DNA of 64,000 bases from Synechococcus sp. PCC 6312. Its GTDB lineage: Bacteria > Cyanobacteriota > Cyanobacteriia > Thermosynechococcales > Thermosynechococcaceae. The DNA is taken from contig NC_019680.1 in assembly GCF_000316685.1 (NCBI RefSeq), positions 1,613,501 to 1,677,500 on the forward strand, read 5' to 3'. Every line of letters starts with the position of its first letter. The stretch's first letter is position 1. The position numbers were made by a program, and so were the translations under genes. This document shows, in pieces, positions 54,252-63,500 of this stretch. A model generated the notes under the pieces. The model saw only the letters and a list, made by a program, of their open reading frames with translations. It made no database searches and was not told the DNA's origin.

Positions 54252-54539
54252 TAACCGTCAGGGAATCAATACACATTGGATGTAAGTTAATCCCTTCACC
54301 CATCAAAAATCTCTTTCTCCAGGCCTGGGGAGTCAGTAAATTCGGTTAAAACACGAGAAGCTAACTAGAGTGTTACTCATTTAAAGCTAGATCGGGACAA
54401 GTCAGGCGATGCTTTATAGGTAGTCTTCTGAAAATTTCTATTTTCTCAGACCAGTCTGCGTAACGCTATGGTGCATGAATATTTAGCTAAATTGGCCATC
54501 GCCGCCGTTCTTGTAAAAAATTGTTAATTTTGGACTTGT

Positions 54540-55379
54540 TTAAAGTAAGCCAATTTCTTGCAAGCGTTGTTGTAGGTAGGCTCGCGCCGTGATCTCTGGA
54601 GTTAGTTGGACATCGGGGTGGGGATGAATAAATAGGGGTAGAGAAAAGCGGGACTCTCCTGCAAGGGTATCTTCTGGGTTTACGACTTGGTGGGTCGTGG
54701 AGCAATAATAGCCCTGGCTGGCCAACTGCAACATATCCCCGACATTGACGACCAAATCCCCAGTTTCTGCTGGCACTCGATACCAGGCCCCGTGACGATC
54801 TTGAACTTCCAGGCCTGCCTGAGTTGCGGCTGGTAAGAGGGTAATCAAATTTACATCTTCATGGGCCGCGGCGCGGACAACTCCTCCAGGGACTGTTTTG
54901 GGTAGGGGGGGATAGTGCAAAATTCGCAAAAGAGTTTCGGGACTGTCTTGGGTCATCTTGACGAGGGATGGCTGAAACCGGGCCTGGATCTCTGGGGGAC
55001 AATGGGCCTCTAGCCAGGTTAATAAGTCTGCACCGATACGGATTAGGGTTTGGAATAAGACCCAAGTTGCTCCTCCCAGGCCTGGTGGTAAGTCCTCCCG
55101 TGCGTAGAGATGGAAAAATTCTTTCAGGTCAGGATGAGCTTGGTTTTTGGCCCGTTCCATCTGAAATGGGAAATACCCCCGTTGGCGTTGCGGATCAAAG
55201 GTGTAGTTAAATTTCTCATCAGAACTGAAAAAAGTCTGCCAATCAGCATACACCTGTTCAACCAGGCCGGCGGGAATCGGCGGAGACTCCAAGACTGCAA
55301 AACCAATGTCATGGAGAGAGGCTGTAAACTCTACCGCCGCAGTGGGGGCCTGGTAATCAATCCGCACTAAGCCAGACAT
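54540..55379 (-). CDS. 2-oxoglutarate/Fe(II) oxygenase (isopenicillin-N-synthase type)
   Basis: A 279-residue non-haem iron enzyme. AAHEDVNLITLLPAA gives the first His and the Asp, CSTTHQVVNP the second His, and ESRFSLPLF the Arg-X-Ser that binds 2-oxoglutarate. LQVQDRHG-like strands (AGLEVQDRHGAWY) are present. Substrate unknown. ATG 55379 (MSGLVRIDYQ) and ATG 55394 are both possible starts. Confidence 0.86.
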   Translation of the reverse strand: MSGLVRIDYQAPTAAVEFTASLHDIGFAVLESPPIPAGLVEQVYADWQTFFSSDEKFNYTFDPQRQRGYFPFQMERAKNQAHPDLKEFFHLYAREDLPPGLGGATWVLFQTLIRIGADLLTWLEAHCPPEIQARFQPSLVKMTQDSPETLLRILHYPPLPKTVPGGVVRAAAHEDVNLITLLPAATQAGLEVQDRHGAWYRVPAETGDLVVNVGDMLQLASQGYYCSTTHQVVNPEDTLAGESRFSLPLFIHPHPDVQLTPEITARAYLQQRLQEIGLL

Positions 55380-55494
55380 AATTGAGTGCATCACCTAAAA
55401 ACCGTTAAACATCACCATAATCCCACTCCTAATCTCGAAAAGTGCTGTGGTTGATATTTTTCCGGAGATTTTTCTGTATTTTGGCCAACTAACC

Positions 55495-56919
55495 TTAGGG
55501 ATAGTTCGGGGAAGGGTGCGATTGGGCATCAGCGCCTAATTGAATGGTGATATCAGAATCTAAAACCCCCGTACTTTCAACTCGCACTTCCCCAAATCCA
55601 AGGGCAATCCGAATGGCCTGGGCTGTAGCTAAATTTCCCTGTTGGGCAATAATCCGGGTTGTGGCTAAGGGTTCGTCCCAGGCCTGGCCGAAATAGACAT
55701 TGCTATATCCAGCCTCCCCTAGTTTTTTGATCGTTTGTGAGAGGGTCGGATGGGTAGATGCTGGCTCTGGGGAAGAGCCTTGATTTGCAAGGGAGCCAGA
55801 GGGTTGAATGGCAATCCTGATCCGGCTGGGTTGAGTTTCTGTCAGAGTTTCATCCTGATGATCTCGGAAATGACTATTGACCAGGGCTTGAATTGCCCCA
55901 TAGCGAGGTAGCCAATAGCTGGGGGTATTGGAGTCTTGGCCATTGTTGCTGAAGTAACCTGGGAGCATCAGCATTTGCATTTGGGAGCGGGGAAGGTTGC
56001 TGATGAATCCTGCCAGTTGGCCAATTTCCTGAAGACTGAGATTGGTATCGAGATTTTCCTGGACAACATTGAGAATTTGGGGAATCCGGGACAGGGTTTC
56101 TGGCTTCAGGGATTGTTCAACTGCGGCCCGAATTACAGCTTGTTGGCGTTGAATCCGGCCAATATCCCCCAACTCGTCATAGCGAAATCGGAGTAGATCA
56201 TGGGTTTTTTGACCATCCAGATGTTGCTTCCCAGCTTTCAGGTCAATATTTAGGCGTTGGCTGTCATCTCGATATTTCATGTCTTTGGAAACATAAAATG
56301 TCACTCCACCGAGGGCATCCACCAGCTTGGTTACGCCTTGGACATTAATTCTCAGGTAGCGATCAATCTGCACCCCACCCAACAGTTGACTCACCGTTGC
56401 CGCTGTCAGGGCTGGGCCACCCAAAGCATTGGCTTCATTGATTTTGGCATCGCCCCGACCGGAAATAGATGTCAGGGTATCACGGGGAATGGAGAGCATC
56501 ACCAATCGCTGTTCTTGGGGATCAAATCTAAGGAGGAGGAGAGTGTCGGATAGTCCCTCAAGGGAGTTGACATTGGCATGGTAGGTTAGGCCAGAGGGGG
56601 GCGGGGCATCTACATCGGCAGTTAAGACACTGGTGCCGATCACCATCAAAGTTAGGGGACGATCCAGTTGCAACGTATTCCCAGGGGCCTGGGAGAAAAC
56701 CGCAGCTTCTGTGGGACTAAGGGCTTTTTGCTGTAAGGGTGTGCTGTGGGAAATAACGGCTACCAGGCCCCCCAACGTAGCTGATATTAAGCCAACTCCC
56801 AACCAACCCGCTAACCACCAAAACCGATGAAACTCATTGGGTACTGCTGCAAGAGATACTTTTACAGGGTTGGTAGAAGAGTGATTGGGTGAACGACGGA
56901 AACGGATAAACAATCTCAA
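55495..56919 (-). CDS. LytR-CpsA-Psr (LCP) family cell-wall glycopolymer ligase
   Basis: A 474-residue paralogue of the protein at 20545-21924. It has a basic N terminus, one membrane helix (WLGVGLISATLGGLVAVI), then LCP motifs LSIPRDTLTSISGRGDAKIN, GKQHLDGQKTHDLLRFRYDELGDIGRIQRQQ and a C-terminal LytR_C-like domain after an acidic linker. It would attach glycopolymers to peptidoglycan. Confidence 0.9.
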   Translation of the reverse strand: MRLFIRFRRSPNHSSTNPVKVSLAAVPNEFHRFWWLAGWLGVGLISATLGGLVAVISHSTPLQQKALSPTEAAVFSQAPGNTLQLDRPLTLMVIGTSVLTADVDAPPPSGLTYHANVNSLEGLSDTLLLLRFDPQEQRLVMLSIPRDTLTSISGRGDAKINEANALGGPALTAATVSQLLGGVQIDRYLRINVQGVTKLVDALGGVTFYVSKDMKYRDDSQRLNIDLKAGKQHLDGQKTHDLLRFRYDELGDIGRIQRQQAVIRAAVEQSLKPETLSRIPQILNVVQENLDTNLSLQEIGQLAGFISNLPRSQMQMLMLPGYFSNNGQDSNTPSYWLPRYGAIQALVNSHFRDHQDETLTETQPSRIRIAIQPSGSLANQGSSPEPASTHPTLSQTIKKLGEAGYSNVYFGQAWDEPLATTRIIAQQGNLATAQAIRIALGFGEVRVESTGVLDSDITIQLGADAQSHPSPNYP

Positions 56920-57059
56920 CCTACAAAAGAGAAACCAATCCTAAAGAAAATCATGATTTTATGCAGGCTAGCACAGAGCTTCCGAGCAAGACTCGGGATC
57001 ACGGCCAGTTTTAGAAGTGACCCTTACCTTGAACATGGCAAGAGGCAAGTTAGAGGGGG

Positions 57060-59012
57060 TTAATGGCAATGGCCCGTGGGAGTAGAGCTAGGGTTAATGG
57101 CGGAATTGGGGGGGACATCAAGGGCAGGATTCCGGTCAAAGAAGCCAAAGGGTTTGAGATGAAACCCAATATAGGCAGTCGGCATAATCGGCCAATCTTC
57201 CGGGCGGGGAATGTGATGATGGCCAAAGTTGTACCAAACCACCACATCAGTGTTTTCAATGGGGCGATTAGCCTGTGTCCATTTTTGTAAGCCCTCACCG
57301 CCGGGATGTTGATTGGGATGATCACCGGCCGGGAAATTTTCATCGGGATGATAGGGTGTTGCCCAAAAGTGAGTATTGAGAAATCCCGCCCGTTTCATCA
57401 CCCAGGCCTGGTCATTGGCAAAGGGTAAACAGGTTTCACTGGGAATGAGTTTATAGGCCACCGGCTGTCCCAGATAGTTCTTAAGGTTAGGATTCGTGAT
57501 TAACCAACTGCGGGCAATAAACGGATCCACCAACTGCTGGGCTTCCTGTTCAGTTTTCAGTAAGGTTTTCTTCGCGATAAACGCATTCATTTGGGGATTA
57601 TCGGGGCCTGGAGGAACAGCTTCGGAGTGGGTCTCAAAGACAGAATTTTCTTCACCATCAATACTCATATCCAAGCGCATACAAAAGAAATGTTGATGAT
57701 TTAAGGCATTGAGTTCGGGTGCAACTAGCGTTCCATAATCCGGTGTATTTCCAACTGCGGCACAGAGTAAGATTCCGGTTAATTTCACCTCATACTGAAT
57801 CGTCCCATCCTGATAGAAATACCAGAAAAAGCCATACTCATAGTTATCAATCGAAGCAATAAACGACAGGACTAATCGCCGCGACCGCCGCACTTCTGTA
57901 GCCTCTAACCGCCAATCTACGTGTTTCCAGAGAATGCCATAATCTTCTTCATGGAGGCAAATTGCGTTTTCAATCAGCACCGCGCCTCCCCGACTGTCAT
58001 TGACCACTGCATCAAAGTAGTAGATTTCCCCCAAGCAATCACAGCCGAGTTTGAGGGAATTGGCTAAACTACCCAGGCCAATTTCACCCACATCAAAGGC
58101 ATTTTTGCGAACGTGTTGGGGGCGCGGATCACCGTAGGGAACCACCATTTCCGCCATTGAAGCTCGATACATAATTGGCCGGACGCGCCCTTGATCTTCA
58201 TAGCCCACTGTGTAGAGGACGAGGCCCTCCCGCGGGGTAAAGCCAACTCGTATTTGCCACTTCTGCCATTTAATTAACTGTCCCAAAACTTCAAAGCTGG
58301 GGCCATTAGGTTGGACAATCTGGAGGGGTTTAATATCGGTGCGAGGATTTTTAATAAACTCGGCGGCATAATTGCCATCGGTGGGCGGGACTGGCACCAC
58401 TCCGTAATCTTCAATCTTGATCACCTGCATTTTGTTGAGATCAATCACCGGAACCAGGCCCTCAATGGGGTGAGCATAGGCATTATCGTGGGGACTCATC
58501 CGCAGCCAAACGATAGCCCGCGCTAACCGAATTCCTTTCTCTTCGGGAATATCGAAATAGCCAGGCACCCAGGGATCGATCATGACTAAATTCAGGTTGC
58601 TAATTCCCCGCCGTTTCACCGCGGCCTGGAAATCGGGATGGGCTTTAATCGCTTGCTCGGCTTCCACCACTTCATCGGTCATGATCCGGGGTGTAGCTCC
58701 AGGAATTTCCGTCCAGGCCCCGACCGTTCCCAGATTCAAATTCACTACGGCTTCATAGGTTTTGCCAGTGTCATTATCTAAGAGGACAATCTTGGCCTGG
58801 CGCAGAATCCCATCTCCGGGCTTGAAGCCGTAAACCACCGCTTTGTCTGGTTCGTGGAGGGTGACGGTGGAAAAGCGATAATGCCGCCCTAAGTGTTTCT
58901 CTGACTTAACAATAGCCACCGCTGCCGCTACTTCTGACAGGGAGAGGGGATCAAGGGGGTGGGAAAATTCCAAGGTCATGGCGTTTGGAGAATGGCAGGC
59001 CGTAGCAGTCAT
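57060..59012 (-). CDS. Primary amine oxidase (copper, topaquinone)
   Basis: A 650-residue copper amine oxidase that converts primary amines to aldehydes, ammonia and hydrogen peroxide. The topaquinone precursor Tyr is in SIDNYEYGFFW near residue 389. The catalytic Asp is in FDVGEIGLGS near 307, followed by LGCDCLG and ICLHEEDYGILWKH. Two copper ligands are in NHQHFFCMRLD near 439 and the third is in FGHHHIPRPEDWP. There is no signal peptide. Such an enzyme is not common in cyanobacteria. The next minus-strand gene upstream encodes a YciI protein. Confidence 0.93.
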   Translation of the reverse strand: MTATACHSPNAMTLEFSHPLDPLSLSEVAAAVAIVKSEKHLGRHYRFSTVTLHEPDKAVVYGFKPGDGILRQAKIVLLDNDTGKTYEAVVNLNLGTVGAWTEIPGATPRIMTDEVVEAEQAIKAHPDFQAAVKRRGISNLNLVMIDPWVPGYFDIPEEKGIRLARAIVWLRMSPHDNAYAHPIEGLVPVIDLNKMQVIKIEDYGVVPVPPTDGNYAAEFIKNPRTDIKPLQIVQPNGPSFEVLGQLIKWQKWQIRVGFTPREGLVLYTVGYEDQGRVRPIMYRASMAEMVVPYGDPRPQHVRKNAFDVGEIGLGSLANSLKLGCDCLGEIYYFDAVVNDSRGGAVLIENAICLHEEDYGILWKHVDWRLEATEVRRSRRLVLSFIASIDNYEYGFFWYFYQDGTIQYEVKLTGILLCAAVGNTPDYGTLVAPELNALNHQHFFCMRLDMSIDGEENSVFETHSEAVPPGPDNPQMNAFIAKKTLLKTEQEAQQLVDPFIARSWLITNPNLKNYLGQPVAYKLIPSETCLPFANDQAWVMKRAGFLNTHFWATPYHPDENFPAGDHPNQHPGGEGLQKWTQANRPIENTDVVVWYNFGHHHIPRPEDWPIMPTAYIGFHLKPFGFFDRNPALDVPPNSAINPSSTPTGHCH

Positions 59013-59084
59013 GATTTAAGCCGAGAAAGTAAAAGAAGGACTGATCCTATCTTGACGCAAAAATCTGAGGAGATGACTGCTTCC

Positions 59085-59357
59085 TTAACCGATGGCTTGG
59101 ATCCACTCTTTAATTTCGTAATCAGTCCAAATCCCGTTTTGCCAATAGGGATCCCCCGTGACAAGAGCCTCGACAACCTTTTGGGATGCGGCTTCATAGA
59201 TGGCTACAAACAGGGTCAGGTCTTTGGTGGGGCCAATGGTGATCAAGATGCCTTGTTCTTTTTGGGCTTGCAGGCCAGCGAGGTGAGCATCACGATAGGG
59301 GGCGCGTTTTTCTAGGACATCCCCACAGTAATGACCGATTGCCACAAACTTTGCCAT
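59085..59357 (-). CDS. YciI-like protein
   Basis: A 90-residue dimeric-type alpha/beta protein of the YciI/YCII family (KFVAIGHYCGDVLEKRAPYR DAHLAGLQ pattern, then GDPYWQNGIWTDYEIKEW). Members include dehydratases and chlorodienelactone-type enzymes; the reaction here is unknown. ATG 59357 is preferred to the longer frame at 59372. It is 72 bases upstream of the amine oxidase, so a shared operon is plausible. Confidence 0.8.
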   Translation of the reverse strand: MAKFVAIGHYCGDVLEKRAPYRDAHLAGLQAQKEQGILITIGPTKDLTLFVAIYEAASQKVVEALVTGDPYWQNGIWTDYEIKEWIQAIG

Positions 59358-59502
59358 AACCCAGCGTCTCAATTTCTTGTAGGTGTTTAGATTTTACCGC
59401 GGGCCTGGTGATAAGGGCTAAGATAAGTTTATGGTTCCAGCCTCAGGCCAAGCCAAACCAAGAGCGATATAATCTTTTAAAGCCCTTTGGAGTTATCGTT
59501 TT

Positions 59503-59748
59503 ATGGCTATTAAACAAAAATTAAAACTCAAGTATAGGCAGGCATCTTTTCTAGAAGGAGCTTCACGTATCTTTGACATAACTGGTATCTTCCAAGATGA
59601 GGTTGTGATTATTAATCGCGAACCAAAATCAATATCTATTTCCAGAAAAATAAAAAATAACGATAAAAATAATCTTTTTGCAGCTACTCATCAAATCAAT
59701 CAAGATGTCAAAGTTGTGACCCTTGAAACGCGGCATCGCTTACCCTAA
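59503..59748 (+). CDS. Small unknown protein
   Basis: An 81-residue basic protein (MAIKQKLKLKYRQASFLEGA; SISRKIKNNDKNNLFAATHQ) with no family I recognise and low GC. It begins the accessory segment and lies 115 bases before the decayed transposase gene. Confidence 0.4.
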   Translation: MAIKQKLKLKYRQASFLEGASRIFDITGIFQDEVVIINREPKSISISRKIKNNDKNNLFAATHQINQDVKVVTLETRHRLP

Positions 59749-59862
59749 TTACAATTTTTATAATTCGTACTAATATTTACTATAGATATCTCCACGATAG
59801 AATTAGAGGTAGATTTTCACTGTATAAATTAAGAATATACAGCCAAAATAGAGCTAATTAAT

Positions 59863-60774
59863 ATGAGTCATGACATCTACAAATTGATTTGTCAGAAACC
59901 AAAAGACTGTAAACGCTTGATGGGTGTTAACTTTGAGCAACTAGAAGAGCTGATCGAACATTGTAAAAGATTGCATCAGATAAAACAAGAGGAGATTGAG
60001 AACCAGAAGAAACGAGTGATTCGAGCGGGCGGTGGTCAGTCTCCTATCTTGACCCTAGAAAACCAAATTATCTTAACGCTACTCTATCTCAGACATTATT
60101 TAACTTTTCAACTGCTTGGTTTGATGTTTCACGTCAGCGAGTCCACTGCTCATAATGTCTTTAACTATTGGCAAATACTCCTGGAGGAAGGACTATCACC
60201 TAGTCTTTTAGAACAAGTAAAAAGTACCCGGAGGCTGGGGCTGAAACTCTGGCCAAATTAGTCAATCAAGAGTTAGTGATAGATAGCACAGAACAAGTCA
60301 TAGAGCGACCTTCGAGCTATCAGGAGCAGAAGCGTACATATTCTGGCAAAAGGAAGAATTTCACTTTAAAAAAATCAGTTAATTGTAAGTCCTGTGACTT
60401 TAGATATTATTGATGTGGTCGTGGGGATGCCAGGTCGGATAAGTGATATTAGTATCTGGCGAAACAGTCGAACTCGCTTTACCCTAGAGCAGTTCTTTAT
60501 GGGAGATAAAGCTTATGTGGGAGAGAGACAAATTAAAACACCAACGAAAAAGCCTAAGAATGGAGAATTAACGCGTCAAGAGAAAGAAGATAACAAATCG
60601 TTTTCAGCACGACGTATTATCGTAGAACATTTGATTCGTTTTGTGAAAATATTTAGGATTATGCAAGAGCGATTCCGACTTCCAATATCTCGATATGATT
60701 CAATTTTTCTAACTGTTTGTGGACTAGTGAGATTGCGATTGGGCTGTTTAGAGTTGAGATTAGTTAAACATTAA
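59863..60774 (+). pseudogene. IS5-type DDE transposase, frameshifted
   Basis: A transposase of about 300 residues split by two indels. The N-terminal part (59863-60220) has a helix-turn-helix (QLLGLMFHVSESTAHNVFNYW). Then a run of five A at 60219-60223, where six would keep the frame, shifts reading by one base. A run of seven A at 60368-60374, where six would fit, restores it. The first catalytic Asp (VIDSTEQ) lies between the two shifts, the second in FMGDKAYV, and the Glu in VEHLIRFVK. As it stands it cannot make an active enzyme. Terminal inverted repeats were not recognised. Low GC marks it as foreign. Confidence 0.85.
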
Positions 60775-61024
60775 GCATATGAGAAAAGTATTATGGTTTA
60801 TAACCAACATTTAAAGTTAGTGAACTGGTAATAGGGACTGCAAAGCACCGTAAGTCTTTGTTTCTGAGCATCGTTAAATATTCTTGAAATATAGCTTAAA
60901 CGGTCACCCATTATGGATTACAGGTTTTTGGAGATGTCTAATACTCTAGGTAGATTATTGGGAGGGGAGGTATAAGGGTTTCCCCACGCGATACCGTGCC
61001 TATACGTTGTTTTATTAGACATAC

Positions 61025-61372
61025 TTAAATGTCATTGGAAAGGATAGATGCAACCAACTCGGTGTTGAGTGTGACGGGTTGCTTTGACGCGTGGGTGTAG
61101 ATGGAGTTGTACTCACCCTTTTCGCCTGAGTAATTCAGACATAGTTTATATCCGTGTTTGGCCAGCTTGCTTTTGGCTAACTGGAACAGGATGGAGCTAA
61201 GGGTATCCTTATTCAGCCAGAGGACTTCATGGCTGGTTGGATTTAAGAACCGCGTCCCGTAGTTGAGGCCTTTGTTTTTATCTCCACTCATGACGGTGCA
61301 AATATGCTCGTATCCCTCAGCAATCAGACCTTTCCTTGCCGTTTCAAAGTTTTCACGGGTTGGTTGAATCAT
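61025..61372 (-). CDS. Unrecognised 115-residue protein
   Basis: A soluble alpha/beta-looking protein (TARKGLIAEGYEHICTVMSGDK; YGTRFLNPTSHEVLWLNKDT; YKLCLNYSGEKGEYN). No family is known to me. It is the first gene after the transposase remnant and points the same way as the export genes that follow. Confidence 0.5.
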   Translation of the reverse strand: MIQPTRENFETARKGLIAEGYEHICTVMSGDKNKGLNYGTRFLNPTSHEVLWLNKDTLSSILFQLAKSKLAKHGYKLCLNYSGEKGEYNSIYTHASKQPVTLNTELVASILSNDI

Positions 61373-61435
61373 GGATTTTTATCCTACTTTTTGGGGTCGT
61401 TATCCCGTAGGACTTTTTTATCCATAGAACAACAT

Positions 61436-62635
61436 TTATAGTGCTTCTTCTGCGGGTCGTAGTTGAGCATCTGGGTTTAATTGGTTTTCACCAGTGGTTA
61501 GGATTTTGATTTGCTCTAAGTTTTTTCGCATAGCAGCCCAGGCTTTGAAGGCATTGCTGGTGTACTGGTCGGTCTGGTTCATGCGACTGAGATACTGATC
61601 TGTTGAACCGGAGCCATAGCGATAGGTAACTTCGTAGAGCTTGAGTCGGGTTAGTTCACGGCGGGCCAGTTCCTGGGTGGCTTGAAACTCACGTTTGTAC
61701 TGGTCAAAGGCAAGAACATCGAGAGTTACTTTATCTCGGATACGACCGGCCAGTTCGGCTCGGTTTCGTTGGAGTTCAGCTACTTTAATCTGAAGGTCGC
61801 TGATGGCGAGGCTGCGAGTAGCAGCAGCTTGTGAGCCACCAAATAGGTTACTGATGAGTGGGACACCAATTAAGCTGAGGGCTTCAGCAAGCCCCGTCCC
61901 GGTGAACAGGCGGCCAAGTTTATCAAAGGGTGATTCAGCGGTTGGCCCAGATGTAGTGATGGTACTTTGTCGTCCGGTGAAGGGGTCGGTGACGACCTGG
62001 GTGGTGCCGAGTCTGGCACTTGGGCCAGCGTCAAAACTGAGATAGCTTTGCAGTGCTGGTGTAAATAGCTCCAAGCTAACGAGTCTTTGGTTATTGGTTT
62101 GTGCTTCTTGGATGCGAGTATTGGCTTCTTCAATTCGGGCATCTACTTCCTTCAGGATTGGAGAGCGTGAGACTGCCAAATCCTGTAACCGTTTTACACA
62201 TTCCTGGGTACTATCCAGGCAAGGAAGTCCACCGAGTATGCCCTGCCAAAGATTGTTATTGAACTGAAACCGAAGCACTTCTTCCATGCTGGCGGCTGTT
62301 TGTCCACCTTGAAATGGGTTTTCAGGTAGTCGCGGTGCAGCGGTTGGTGTTCTAGGGGCCGCCACCGTTGGTCTGGTTGTGTTCCCTGTTCCGGGTGTTG
62401 AAGTTGTGCTAGGCCTTACACTGCTTGGGACTGGAATGTTAATGGGTTGTGGGCTGGTAGTGGCTGGGGCTTCCTGCTCTGGCTCAGGATTGATGGGTAC
62501 AGGGGCGGCTTCGCCTCCTGCATCATCTTCAGTGGGTTCACTACTGGGCTGTGCCTTGGAGATCAAGGGTAAGCTCAACACGGAGGTTAGTATCAGACTG
62601 CTCAAGCCAGCGGATACGAGCGACTTTACCTGCAT
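61436..62635 (-). CDS. TolC-like outer-membrane/export protein, divergent
   Basis: A 399-residue protein from ATG 62635, which overlaps the upstream gene by 95 bases. A signal peptide (LVSAGLSSLILTSVLSLPLISKAQ) is followed by a Pro/Thr/Glu-rich linker to about residue 120. Then come long amphipathic helices resembling TolC hairpins (EVDARIEEANTRIQEAQTNN; LAISDLQIKVAELQRNRAEL). It lacks an obvious beta-barrel pattern, so it may be a shortened or specialised relative. With the HlyD-like partner it suggests an export channel. Confidence 0.6.
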   Translation of the reverse strand: MQVKSLVSAGLSSLILTSVLSLPLISKAQPSSEPTEDDAGGEAAPVPINPEPEQEAPATTSPQPINIPVPSSVRPSTTSTPGTGNTTRPTVAAPRTPTAAPRLPENPFQGGQTAASMEEVLRFQFNNNLWQGILGGLPCLDSTQECVKRLQDLAVSRSPILKEVDARIEEANTRIQEAQTNNQRLVSLELFTPALQSYLSFDAGPSARLGTTQVVTDPFTGRQSTITTSGPTAESPFDKLGRLFTGTGLAEALSLIGVPLISNLFGGSQAAATRSLAISDLQIKVAELQRNRAELAGRIRDKVTLDVLAFDQYKREFQATQELARRELTRLKLYEVTYRYGSGSTDQYLSRMNQTDQYTSNAFKAWAAMRKNLEQIKILTTGENQLNPDAQLRPAEEAL

Positions 62636-63497
62636 AGGGACTCCTGACAGTGGATAAGGTTTGTAATTGACTTTCGATTTGGTCTGCTTGGGTTTGCAGT
62701 TGGGCGAGTTGGAACGTCTGTTCCTGAACGGCTCGGTCTGCATCAATTTGGGATTGTTGGGATTGGGCTTGGAGCTTGGCCAGTTCTAACTGGTGCTGGT
62801 ATTCGGTATATTGCCGCTGCTGTTGCGCTCTGACCAGCTTGGCGTTGGCCATACTGACAGCGGCGATGCGCCTGTTTACTTCTTCCTTGGCCATCTCAAG
62901 TTGTCGTTGCTCATGTTCCATAACTGCTGGGGGGACTTCCTGGGCCATGGTCTGAAGGACACCCATCTTCCGCTGATGAAGACTGAGGGCTTCTTGAGCA
63001 TGGTTTAGGTCTAGTTGGGCTTTTTGTACATCCGCTTGCTCTGCTAAGTAATCCGGGGCGGGTAGTTGCCGAATTGTTGACAGTTGGGGGCGGTTGACCT
63101 GTCGGGCTTGCATCCGGTTAATTTGTACGGCGAGTTGCTGTTTGCGATAGGTCAGCATTTCTCTGGCTTTGGCACGGTCAGCTAAGACTTGATTTTTCTG
63201 GACGGTGTCGCCCTGGCGAACCTTTAAGTCAGTGGGGTCAGTGATCGAGAGTTGGATTTTGAACCGTTTGGGGTCATCGCTTCGTGTTCCCTGTGGTTCC
63301 GTTTCTCCGGGGGGTGAGTTATCATCTTCGATTGGCTGTCCCTCATCTGGGTCATCATCCCCAGCGGACTGAGCGATGGAGATATTGGGGATAACAATGG
63401 TATGGCTCATTAGAAAGGATGTGCCAGCGACTGCGCCAATGGCGATCACAGCATTGACAATTTGACCGAGGGTGATACGAGCAATAAATCTAAGCAT
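62541..63497 (-). CDS. HlyD-like periplasmic adaptor protein
   Basis: A 318-residue protein with an N-terminal membrane helix, an acidic linker and a coiled-coil hairpin (about residues 115-270, rich in Gln, Ala, Leu). It is flanked by the two halves of a lipoyl-like domain: VRQGDTVQKNQVLADRA and VRSPYAGKVARIRWL. This is the membrane-fusion-protein plan, with an unusually short C terminus. It is 95 bases overlapping with the TolC-like gene, strongly suggesting one export unit. Confidence 0.7.
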   Translation of the reverse strand: MLRFIARITLGQIVNAVIAIGAVAGTSFLMSHTIVIPNISIAQSAGDDDPDEGQPIEDDNSPPGETEPQGTRSDDPKRFKIQLSITDPTDLKVRQGDTVQKNQVLADRAKAREMLTYRKQQLAVQINRMQARQVNRPQLSTIRQLPAPDYLAEQADVQKAQLDLNHAQEALSLHQRKMGVLQTMAQEVPPAVMEHEQRQLEMAKEEVNRRIAAVSMANAKLVRAQQQRQYTEYQHQLELAKLQAQSQQSQIDADRAVQEQTFQLAQLQTQADQIESQLQTLSTVRSPYAGKVARIRWLEQSDTNLRVELTLDLQGTAQ

Positions 63498-63500
63498 GGG

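Noticed and set aside
54311-54334. CTCCAGGCCTGGGGAG in the spacer after the ABC ATPase gene as a terminator
   Set aside because: It is the genome-wide CCAGGCCTGG motif with no T run after it.
60368-60374. Programmed minus-one frameshift at A7 in the transposase
   Set aside because: The heptamer A AAA AAA is in the right phase for a minus-one slip, but the frame needed next is plus one, so the run is better explained as an inserted base.
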